DNA from: an uncultured Clostridia bacterium
GTDB taxonomy: Bacteria > Bacillota > Clostridia > Oscillospirales > Acutalibacteraceae
Reading direction: 5' to 3'
NCBI GenBank assembly: GCA_947170465.1
Contig: CAMVTS010000023.1
Location: 1-33,739 of the forward strand
Length of the DNA stretch: 33,739 nucleotides
Shown: positions 14,932 through 22,749 of the stretch, in pieces
Position numbering within the stretch: the stretch's first letter is position 1
How the letters are laid out: every line of letters starts with the position of its first letter
Position numbers and translations under genes: made by a program
Notes under the pieces: model-generated
What the model was told of the DNA's origin: nothing
Databases searched by the model: none
The model's input: only the letters and a program-made list of their open reading frames with translations

Positions 14932-15495
14932 ATGACCGAAATAGAAATCATCGCCAGAGCGCAGATGTATCTGGAAAAGCTCGCCAATGGCGTGAATCCG
15001 CTGACGGACGAAGAAGTTGCGGAGAATGATGTTATCAATAATGTGAGAATATCAAGGTGTCTGTATTATGTAACAGGAATTTTAAAGCAAATCACCACAA
15101 CAGGCTCTTTTGAAATACAAAAATCAGAATTTTCCTTATCAGCACAGCAGCTTGAAAAGTTTGCGTATTCACAAACGCCTTTGACGGTATCGGAAATCAC
15201 CAAACGTCTCAATGAATTGGTGAATCCGTTGCAATGCTCTACGCTGAAAAACGGCGTTATCACGGAATGGCTGACTGAAATCGGAATGCTGACAAATGTT
15301 ATTATCAATAACAAATCCAAAAAGCGCGTGACAGATAACGGCAGGAGTGTCGGTATTATCTCAGAGCAACGTGTGAATCAACAGGGAAGCACGTATGAAG
15401 CTATTTCGTATAATCTTAATGCCCAGCACTTTATAATTGACAACATTCATGCTATTATCGAATTGAACAGAAAGAAAGCGCATAAGGAAAGCTGA
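14932..15495 (+). CDS. Conserved protein of unknown function
   Basis: 187-residue protein, no signal peptide or membrane segment. The start is ATG 14932 with AAGGAGG upstream; an in-frame extension to 14905 precedes that ribosome site. The N-terminus (IIARAQMYLEKLANGVNPLT, DEEVAENDVINNVRISRCLY) is helical and has a style I associate with small Clostridia proteins found near helicases, but I cannot name the domain. The middle (LNELVNPLQCSTLKNGVITE, WLTEIGML) looks like a winged-helix, and the end NSKSKKRVTDNGRSVGIIS-like stretch is basic. It may bind DNA. Follows the SWIM gene by 54 bases and precedes repeat R5 by about 60. Confidence 0.7.
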   Translation: MTEIEIIARAQMYLEKLANGVNPLTDEEVAENDVINNVRISRCLYYVTGILKQITTTGSFEIQKSEFSLSAQQLEKFAYSQTPLTVSEITKRLNELVNPLQCSTLKNGVITEWLTEIGMLTNVIINNKSKKRVTDNGRSVGIISEQRVNQQGSTYEAISYNLNAQHFIIDNIHAIIELNRKKAHKES

Positions 15496-15550
15496 AAAAT
15501 TGTGCAGCGAGGAATCTAGCATAGTTCGACCGAGAAATGAAAGTATCTTC

Positions 15551-15650
15551 CTTATGTGCCACATGCGACAAACAGATTTTATGCGGAGTTCGTGGTGTGA
15601 GAGGGGACAGGTTGAGAAGATTACATATCAATACGCGTTGGCGGTATAGA
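15551..15650 (+). repeat. Cassette repeat R5 (full length)
   Basis: Bases 15566-15648 match R4 at 81 of 83 positions. The left edge is more diverged (ATGTGCCACATGCGAC versus GTGTGGCACGTACGAC). The shared reading frame ends in the same place but with TAG rather than TAA. Confidence 0.88.
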
Positions 15651-15686
15651 AAAAACAGCCGCGTCAACTTTTGGGGTGACGCGGCT
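15650..15686 (-). terminator. Terminator of the leftward defence operon
   Basis: Stem AGCCGCGTCA/TGACGCGGCT (15657-15666 with 15677-15686) with a 10-base loop. On the minus strand the stem is followed by G and six T. The 133 bases between it and the stop of the SEC-C gene hold nothing else recognisable. Confidence 0.88.
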
Positions 15687-15819
15687 GAACTGATTTAGAC
15701 AAAAAATGTGGTTATGCTATCGACACTCTTTCAACAAGTATCTTGATGTGCTTGCAACTTTTATCATTTATAACTACCTCGCCACTTATCAATTGATTCT
15801 TTTTTCAATTAATTGGGAC

Positions 15820-18195
15820 TTAATTGTAATATCCGCAGCATTTTTTGTATTTCTTTCCGCTGCCACAGGGACATAACTCATTGCGACCAATTTTATGTCC
15901 ATGTTCCGCAACATATCGATTAAATCTGTCTTGCGCTCGCTGTTTTCCTTGAGCATACAAATCGTCTTTTTTGGCATCAGGAATATCATTGCGGTTATAA
16001 AATATTGCATTGACGCTTTTTACATCCATGTCGGAATCAAGGTTCAGGTTGATCTTAACGCGGTTTTCTTCGTCGTTCCACAGCATATTGGACCAAACAT
16101 AATCTTGTTGCTCTGATTCAGAGATCATTTTAACTCCCGGCTGAGAAACAAAACAAGAATACCTTAAATCGTACTTGTCTCTTCCCGCGGCACCAACTGC
16201 TGTAGCTCTTTTTGTTTTCTTTTGATGTTCAAACACTCCTTCAACTTGACTTGCAAAAACATTTTTACCTTCTGTCGAGAAGTCGAGTAAATAGTTCGAT
16301 ACCCTAATCCTATTACCTGACTCTGATTTATCCAAGCAGGAAATCATTTTTTGGAAAAGAACCGGAATGTTTTGAATAGGCTTTGTTGGTTTTAGCTGTT
16401 TATGGTATTTTTGATTATAATAGGTATCTAAATCCTCCCTATAGCCCACTGGATTTAATCTGTTTGTTTTTTTATCCTCAAAATAAACAGCATAGCAATT
16501 ATGGTGGATATACATTCCCAAATGATCTAATTCATCTGTTGGGATAAGATGTTTAATTGCTGTGGCATCTCTGCGGTTTTTTAGATAATGCAAGAAAACT
16601 AAAGGTGATTCAAAGTAGTCTTGATATATCATCAGGTCATCAATTGCTACACTAATTGCGTTGCACTGAGAGTTGATAAAACTAAGTTTTTCAGCTCTTG
16701 CAGCAAAAGTATTAATATTATCGATAGTGACAGACATCATAAAAACATCTTCAATCTTTGACATATCAATACTTGTTTTTTCGCTTTTGTCTTCATTATA
16801 AAATTGAGCGATTGGATTAGACACTAAATAGTTATATGTTCGTTGACATTGGTTTTCCGGATTCTCAATCAAACTCTTATATGACTTGATGTGCTGTTCA
16901 AAATCCGTCAAAGGAGAGGTAAACACGAAAGAACCGGCTTTTATTTCTACTATAATAATGACGTCATAGTATTGAATTATCAAATCGTTTTCATACATCT
17001 GTTTCAGTGACTTGTTTATGGGGTAATAATTGTTTTGATATACGGAACAAGCGGGAAGCAAACTTTTAAATATCCCCGCTGTCATAGATTCGCTCGCTTG
17101 TTGTTGCACAGTACTCCAATTATATCCGCTGTCTAAACGTGAAACAGCTTTCTGAATTGCTCTGTAAAAGTTGTCAGAAAAAGAATAGTAATCGAAGCAA
17201 TAATAGCTTCCGTCAACCTCAATGAATGGTCTCTTCTGAATAGGTAAATCAACAACAGGCCACCCGGAGTATTCCTCATCATTGAAGAATTCCGGACAAT
17301 CCCCAAACCCAAAGGAAAGAGCTTCAACAAAGTCTTTCTTCCATCCTGTTACCTTACAAACATTATTCAATTCAACACCAAATGATTGAGAGAAAAGCGC
17401 CTGTCCTTTTTCTTTTTGTGATTCTAAAATCCGTAAAGCATCATCTTCGTCCGAGTTTCCTAATTTCTCAAACATATCAATTAAACTGTTCATAGGATCC
17501 ATGCGACCTTGTGATAATGCATATTGGAGTTTATCAATTCCATCAATGATTTCAGCAGCCGATGTATTAAATAGTTTTTCAAAAATGTCATTATGCGGTT
17601 CAAGCAGACCTCTATAATAGTCGTGTTCAAAGACTTGATATCTTTGTCCCCTGATAGAAAACGCCATCTGAGCTTCTATTATCTCACTCAGCAACTTGTC
17701 ATCAACAGAATGGCTTTCTTTATACTTCTCTCCAACCGTGAAGTAATAAATAGTAACCAATTGATACAGCTTTTCAATATCACCGCTGATTTGAAAAAAC
17801 AATTCACTTGGATCATCGAAAACCTCAGGCTGGCATCTTTCATTTGCGATATAAATGCTTTGAATATATTCCGTAGCTCTTGCAACAGCCATACTGTCCA
17901 ACCCCATAAGTTGGAACTCTGAAGTTGTTCCCAGAATAGATGATTGAAACATCATCTGAGAAAAGTTGAGTAATTGCAGAGGATCACATTTCAGAACATT
18001 TTTGCAGATTGTTTTAATCAAATCATTTATCTCTGATTTGATTTTTGGCTCCTCAGCAGTAATCTGCTCTATCAATTTCTTTCGGTCTTTTTCTGAAAGA
18101 ACGCAGCGTTGCACAATGTTCTCTCCGATTCGTGCCATTTCAAAAATTCCATTGTTAAAGTAATCATCAATCTTTGCTTTCAATGCGTAAATCAC
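15820..18195 (-). CDS. Large protein with possible PD-(D/E)xK motif and C-terminal SEC-C zinc motif
   Basis: 791-residue protein of unknown function. The C-terminus is a clear SEC-C motif (RNELCPCGSGKKYKKCCG; C775, C777, C786, C787), a zinc-binding tail also found on SecA and many accessory proteins. Around 404-420, NDLIIQYYDVIIIVEIKAG has the D-x(n)-E-x-K spacing of PD-(D/E)xK nucleases (D411, E417, K419). The N-terminal 350 residues are helical, without recognised domain. The start is GTG 18195, whose GTGA overlaps the stop of a tiny upstream ORF, so translation is probably coupled. It is the last gene of the AbiE-type I RM operon. A nuclease effector is plausible but unproved; the SEC-C tail alone does not make it SecA. 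Confidence 0.78.
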   Translation of the reverse strand: MIYALKAKIDDYFNNGIFEMARIGENIVQRCVLSEKDRKKLIEQITAEEPKIKSEINDLIKTICKNVLKCDPLQLLNFSQMMFQSSILGTTSEFQLMGLDSMAVARATEYIQSIYIANERCQPEVFDDPSELFFQISGDIEKLYQLVTIYYFTVGEKYKESHSVDDKLLSEIIEAQMAFSIRGQRYQVFEHDYYRGLLEPHNDIFEKLFNTSAAEIIDGIDKLQYALSQGRMDPMNSLIDMFEKLGNSDEDDALRILESQKEKGQALFSQSFGVELNNVCKVTGWKKDFVEALSFGFGDCPEFFNDEEYSGWPVVDLPIQKRPFIEVDGSYYCFDYYSFSDNFYRAIQKAVSRLDSGYNWSTVQQQASESMTAGIFKSLLPACSVYQNNYYPINKSLKQMYENDLIIQYYDVIIIVEIKAGSFVFTSPLTDFEQHIKSYKSLIENPENQCQRTYNYLVSNPIAQFYNEDKSEKTSIDMSKIEDVFMMSVTIDNINTFAARAEKLSFINSQCNAISVAIDDLMIYQDYFESPLVFLHYLKNRRDATAIKHLIPTDELDHLGMYIHHNCYAVYFEDKKTNRLNPVGYREDLDTYYNQKYHKQLKPTKPIQNIPVLFQKMISCLDKSESGNRIRVSNYLLDFSTEGKNVFASQVEGVFEHQKKTKRATAVGAAGRDKYDLRYSCFVSQPGVKMISESEQQDYVWSNMLWNDEENRVKINLNLDSDMDVKSVNAIFYNRNDIPDAKKDDLYAQGKQRAQDRFNRYVAEHGHKIGRNELCPCGSGKKYKKCCGYYN

Positions 18196-18359
18196 TCCAT
18201 TGGCTCGAATTTTGGTTCGATAAAAACTATCTCGTTTGGTGTCAGTCCATATTTGATAAATAGTTGTTTTGCAATTTCAGAAACTGGTTTTGTCCAATAA
18301 ATATCAGATGTGCATGTAAAGACTTGCATATCCAACGTTTTATAGCGAGAATAACTCAC
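18192..18359 (-). CDS. Small ORF coupled to the SEC-C gene
   Basis: An open frame of 45 codons from ATG 18329 (55 from GTG 18359) ends at TGA 18192-18194 and overlaps the GTG start of the next gene by four bases. The peptide MQVFTCTSDIYWTKPVSEIA continues KQLFIKYGLTPNEIVFIEPKF; it has normal amino-acid make-up. No good ribosome site precedes either start. It may be a real small partner, a leader that couples translation, or the tail of a truncated gene. It fills part of the 220-bp gap after hsdR. Confidence 0.5.
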   Translation of the reverse strand: MSYSRYKTLDMQVFTCTSDIYWTKPVSEIAKQLFIKYGLTPNEIVFIEPKFEPME

Positions 18360-18418
18360 TGCATAAAAAGTGCAACTTGATCATTTGCAATGCCGTTTTT
18401 ACAACAATCCGAAAGGAA

Positions 18419-21400
18419 TCAAATATCAAATCCGCCTTCGAGGATGAACTTTCTTAGTATAGCACTGATTTTGTTAGCGACACGATTCAGTTTGACCTTT
18501 GCTCCTTCGACTTGTTCAAAATAGGTCCGAGCGGTTTTTCTGTCGACGGTATCCATCAGCTTATCAAAGGCACCATACTCGTTGATGCTCTCGGGAGTAA
18601 CGCGCTGTTCCATAAACGCACGCAGTGCAGCTTCATCCATTCCGAGTGCCTGTGCAAAACGATGGATTCTGTCGTTTTGTGTTTTTGACATATACTCCAC
18701 AATGTAATCCGAGAGGCTCTTACCTTCTTCAATCGTCAGGTTGCCACTTTGGATATCTACCAGAATCATGTCTGCGTATTTCTGTTCTTCCTTACCGAGA
18801 ACAGCGAACGATCTGTGCAACTCATCAAGCACACCGGAAGTCTCCTCGCCCTCCTGCAATGCCTTGAGGAATTTCTTGAAGCGAGTTTGCAGATAATCCT
18901 TGTCGATTGCTCCGGTGTTGATCTCAGTCAAATGGGTGTCAACATCATACGGCACATCGTCGTCTCCGGTTCCTGTATGGGAAGAGAACAGTTCCTTGTA
19001 CCTCGTAGCGAGAATCAAATACTGCGTTTGCGTAAAGCTTACCGTTATTTTAGTCTTATTCCCATCCTCGTGCTCAAAGGTGTACTCTTTTTTATCCCAC
19101 TTGAAGTCCTGGATAATCGCTGCTTCGAGATGAGCATTAAACTCACGAAAGAGCTTTGCAAATTTACCCTTTTCCGCTTTTTCTTCAGGCAGAGAGCTAA
19201 AGTCCGGTATACCTGCAGTGAGAAACAGATCTGCCAGCTCGGCAAAAATTTCGTTGAGCTTTGCAAGATTCTTTTCGAGCTTTTCCACGAACAGTCCGAG
19301 AGGTCTCTCGCCGGAATACTCATCAAACGCCTCGTTGATATTTCTCTCCATCGTGTGCGGATAGCGATAATAGCGGATGATGCCGAAAGGCTTGTCGTAG
19401 CGGTTAAACAGTCGGTTGGTGCGCGAGAAGGCCTGTATCAATCTTTCGTGATCCAGCACCTTGTCCAAGTAAAGGGTGTTGATCCACTTGGAGTCAAAAC
19501 CGGTGAGCATCTGATCCACAACGATGAGCAGATCCAACTGCTTTGATGGATCATACTCAATATGCAAATAGGGGTCTTTGTGAGCCAGGCGGTTGGAAAC
19601 ATCCTTTTTATACAGCTTATAATTTGCCAGTGAGAATTCTACGCCGAAATTGTCTCTGTATCGCTGCAGCGCGTCGATCGTAGCGTCTTCTTTATAAGCT
19701 GCTTTGCCTTCGCTGTCAATATTTTGGTCATAGAGGGTAGTGACTTTGAGATGAGGCGCCATTCCTTTGAACAGTTCATAATATTCAATTGCTTCGGGAA
19801 TACTGGAGGTAGCCAGAATTGCATGGAATTTTCTACCTCTGCTAAGCGTCACCCAGTTATCGCAAATATCCTCTACCACAGCGCGGCGATGCTTGTCCTG
19901 TTCATACTGAGCCCTCGGAATATAATCCTCGATTCCCTTTACATACGAACCATCTTCTGTTATATAGCCTGCCGCAGGAACTTGAGTGGGATCCATGTAC
20001 TTGTAGTATATCTTCCTCTTTGCGGGATCCTTGATTGCTTCTTCTTCGCCGGATGCTTTTGCCTTCTCAAGCGCTACAGCTTTTCTCAGGTCTTTGTCTT
20101 TGAAGGTCATTACCATTGTCGGGTCGAAGCCCAAGACGTTTTCATCACGGATACCGTCGGAAATGATATAGCGGTGCAGTTCTTTCCCAAATACATCTGC
20201 AGTGGTGCTCATCTTCTTTGCGTTTGTATCGGTTATCGGAGTTCCGGTGAAGCCGAAGAACATAGCATAGGGGAAAGCGTCTTTGATGTTGTTCATCATT
20301 TCGCCGAACACATCACGATGCGCCTCATCCACGATAAAGACAATACGCTTTTTGTTGATCTGTTTCATATCGCGCTCTTTCAGCCCGCCATCTTCATTCA
20401 CGCGGCTCATCTTCTGTATAGAGGTCACGATCAGCGTATCGGCGGGATTGGAGCTTTTGAGCTTAGATATCAGAATAGAAGTGTTCTCTGTCGACTGGAT
20501 GTCGTCGGCGTCATCGGCAAAGCCTCGGTACTCTGTCAGTGACTGAGTACCCAGCTCGATTCTGTCAACGAGGAACACTACCTTATCAGCATTGCCGGAA
20601 TCTGCAATCAACTGAGCGGATTTGAAGCTGGTCAACGTTTTACCGGAGCCGGTCGTGTGCCAGATATATCCTCCACGCTGGTCGGGTTCAGACCAATTGC
20701 GCTCCTTGACGCGGTTAGAAATCAAGCTCGCCGCAAAGTACTGATAACTGCGCATGACTTTCAGAATGCCGTCGGTGTTATCCGCTACGGTATAGAAGCC
20801 GATCAGCATATGCGCCATCGGGATCGTGAGCAGCCACTTGACAATATCTTCCCATTTGGTATAAGGCTCATTATTGAAGTCTGCCCATTGGAAGAAGTAG
20901 TCATCATTGAACACGCCATCGGGACCGGGATTAGCAAAATAGAGGGTTTCGGCAGGCGTCATGGCGACAAATATCTGTATTAGAGAGAACAGGCCGGAGA
21001 ACACACCTTCGTGAGCATAGAGCTTGATTTGTTCGGTCGCTTTCAGAACGCTGACACCGGACTTCTTCAGCTCCACATGGATCACGGGCATACCGTTGAT
21101 CAGCAGCATAAAGTCGCCGCGGCGGTCGCGATGGATGGAGGTTTTGGCGGTAAAGACAGGCTGTTCTGCGATTTGGTAACGACATGAACCGGCGGCGATC
21201 TCTCTGCGGTCATAGATTTTCAGGCTGACCGGTTTGCCAAAGTTAAGTTTATCATCGGGATTGTCACGCGTTATCATCACGCTCTTGCCGTTGATAAAAC
21301 CGTTGAGCTTCAGCGGTGTGCGCAGGCGCGCAATCTCTTCAAGGATCTGCTGCATTTCGCCGCGGGTCAAAGGCGCGTCGTTCAGACGGTCGATATCGCG

Positions 21401-21544
21401 GTTATTTTCAAAGAGGATGTTCGCCCAGTTTCGGATCAGATCCTCCTCGGTTTGATAGCGCAGGACTTCCGGCTCCCAACCGCCGTCGGTATAGAGCTTT
21501 TTGATCAACGCTGCTTCAAAATCTAATTCTCTGTCATATATCAT
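18419..21544 (-). CDS. hsdR: Type I restriction enzyme, R subunit
   Basis: 1041-residue motor and nuclease subunit that translocates DNA and cuts it remote from unmethylated target sites. The N-terminal nuclease domain has DFMLLINGMPVIHVELKK (144-161) with the E-x-K pair. Walker A is TTGSGKT (297-303), the DEAH box 406-409, followed by FFGFTGTPI and the later helicase motifs (QMLTGFDSKW, QAFSRTNRL). A helical HsdM-binding C-terminus completes it. The start is ATG 21544, which has AGGAGA seven bases upstream; an ATG 21 bases earlier overlaps hsdS and lacks one. It follows hsdS by 13 bases. Intact. Confidence 0.95.
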   Translation of the reverse strand: MIYDRELDFEAALIKKLYTDGGWEPEVLRYQTEEDLIRNWANILFENNRDIDRLNDAPLTRGEMQQILEEIARLRTPLKLNGFINGKSVMITRDNPDDKLNFGKPVSLKIYDRREIAAGSCRYQIAEQPVFTAKTSIHRDRRGDFMLLINGMPVIHVELKKSGVSVLKATEQIKLYAHEGVFSGLFSLIQIFVAMTPAETLYFANPGPDGVFNDDYFFQWADFNNEPYTKWEDIVKWLLTIPMAHMLIGFYTVADNTDGILKVMRSYQYFAASLISNRVKERNWSEPDQRGGYIWHTTGSGKTLTSFKSAQLIADSGNADKVVFLVDRIELGTQSLTEYRGFADDADDIQSTENTSILISKLKSSNPADTLIVTSIQKMSRVNEDGGLKERDMKQINKKRIVFIVDEAHRDVFGEMMNNIKDAFPYAMFFGFTGTPITDTNAKKMSTTADVFGKELHRYIISDGIRDENVLGFDPTMVMTFKDKDLRKAVALEKAKASGEEEAIKDPAKRKIYYKYMDPTQVPAAGYITEDGSYVKGIEDYIPRAQYEQDKHRRAVVEDICDNWVTLSRGRKFHAILATSSIPEAIEYYELFKGMAPHLKVTTLYDQNIDSEGKAAYKEDATIDALQRYRDNFGVEFSLANYKLYKKDVSNRLAHKDPYLHIEYDPSKQLDLLIVVDQMLTGFDSKWINTLYLDKVLDHERLIQAFSRTNRLFNRYDKPFGIIRYYRYPHTMERNINEAFDEYSGERPLGLFVEKLEKNLAKLNEIFAELADLFLTAGIPDFSSLPEEKAEKGKFAKLFREFNAHLEAAIIQDFKWDKKEYTFEHEDGNKTKITVSFTQTQYLILATRYKELFSSHTGTGDDDVPYDVDTHLTEINTGAIDKDYLQTRFKKFLKALQEGEETSGVLDELHRSFAVLGKEEQKYADMILVDIQSGNLTIEEGKSLSDYIVEYMSKTQNDRIHRFAQALGMDEAALRAFMEQRVTPESINEYGAFDKLMDTVDRKTARTYFEQVEGAKVKLNRVANKISAILRKFILEGGFDI

Positions 21545-21557
21545 TCCGGTTCTCCTG

Positions 21558-22748
21558 TTATACAAACATCTTCTGTAACATGGATTGTTTCAGGTACTTT
21601 AGCTTATCTAATTTATCTTTGTGAAGGGTGATAAGGGTATCAATTTGTTTGATATATCTACCTATCTTATACTGCTCTTCATAGCTTGTCCACGGAATGC
21701 GTATTGATTTCATTCCGTCAATATCTATACTACGACCGTCCCTGATACCATAAACATGAGGTTTTAAATCCTGATATATAAATCTTTCTGATCTGAAATA
21801 AGAATAGTAGAACATGGAATCGGTGTTTTCCCCATGGAACGTATGATAGGCAGGGCTGATTACACCTCGGGTTGTAGCCATTTCAAGTCCACCCTCAAAT
21901 GAACGCAAGTGAACGATAAAGTCACCTTCATTTACCATCTTGTAATTAGAAAGACTCGCTTTATCATATTGCAGAAAGCGATCTGACTCATCTCTGCGAA
22001 TCGTTCCGCCTCCTTGAATGATTGTTAGCGCCGGTAGTTCTGGGTGATTCTTTTCAGAATATTCTTCAAATAATTCTCCAAGCACACGATACTTCCATGA
22101 ATCCGTGAATCCATCAAACCGCAGCTCAGGATAGGCGCTGCCGTTTTGCGGGAACATTTTTTCAAGCATAGATTTCTTGACATTAACCAGTTTTTCATAC
22201 TTACGCTGATGAAGGGTGATAAGGGTGTCGAGTTGTTCAAAATAGTTCCCAATCTTCTTTTGTTCATCATATGAAGGTAAAGTAATGTTCATTTTCTGTA
22301 AATCTATAAACGATAACACCTTTTGCCCTGTTCCGGTACAAGTATAGCCTATTTCATGCACTACCTCATCGCTATGATTTAAAACTAATGAGATAAAAAA
22401 TATGTCATTATTGTTTCCGTAAAAAACTGGGTAGAATTTGCTTATTATGCCCTTTTCACAGCATTTATTGATGTTAAATGTGAAATCAACTCCATCACTT
22501 CTATTCCTATATGTGCAGTAACCTCTTGGTAGGATATTGTAGCCTGTTATATCGTGTTGCTGCTTTCTGCCAAAATGTTCTTCCTGCAAAATAACACCCT
22601 CAGTTTTGGACGATGTTAGTACAGGTAAATCACAGTCAGACTCAACTGTTTCTTTATACTCTATTATCAAGTCTCCCAACTTCCGCCGTTCCCAATCATC
22701 AGTAAAGACCTTAAACCTCAGTTCCGGCTTTCTTTTCTTCTCTGCCAT
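21558..22748 (-). CDS. hsdS: Type I restriction enzyme, specificity subunit
   Basis: 396-residue protein that recognises the two halves of the DNA target for both methylation and cutting. It has two target-recognition domains (about 15-150 and 210-345), each introduced by ELRF(K/D)xFTDxW and each followed by a conserved spacer helix (QLDTLITLHQRKYEKL and QIDTLITLHKDKLDKL, then KKSMLEKMF or KQSMLQKMF). The start ATG 22748 lies one base past the hsdM stop with GGTGAGTGAT in front; the in-frame upstream ATG at 22865 is inside hsdM. The TRDs are unrelated to each other, so the site is probably asymmetric and bipartite. Sequence specificity cannot be read. Confidence 0.94.
   Translation of the reverse strand: MAEKKRKPELRFKVFTDDWERRKLGDLIIEYKETVESDCDLPVLTSSKTEGVILQEEHFGRKQQHDITGYNILPRGYCTYRNRSDGVDFTFNINKCCEKGIISKFYPVFYGNNNDIFFISLVLNHSDEVVHEIGYTCTGTGQKVLSFIDLQKMNITLPSYDEQKKIGNYFEQLDTLITLHQRKYEKLVNVKKSMLEKMFPQNGSAYPELRFDGFTDSWKYRVLGELFEEYSEKNHPELPALTIIQGGGTIRRDESDRFLQYDKASLSNYKMVNEGDFIVHLRSFEGGLEMATTRGVISPAYHTFHGENTDSMFYYSYFRSERFIYQDLKPHVYGIRDGRSIDIDGMKSIRIPWTSYEEQYKIGRYIKQIDTLITLHKDKLDKLKYLKQSMLQKMFV
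21622..22226. repeat. 17-bp direct repeat inside hsdS
   Basis: TGAAGGGTGATAAGGGT occurs at 21622-21638 and 22210-22226, encoding the equivalent DTLITLH stretch of both spacer helices. Such identical stretches allow homologous exchange of the recognition domains. Confidence 0.85.
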
Positions 22749-22749
22749 A

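Noticed and set aside
6392-15650. CRISPR array explanation for the repeats
   Set aside because: Units are about 95 bp, spaced by kilobases of genes, and no cas genes are present.
15820-18195. Annotation of the SEC-C protein as SecA
   Set aside because: Only the 20-residue zinc tail is shared; no Walker motifs or SecA domains are present.
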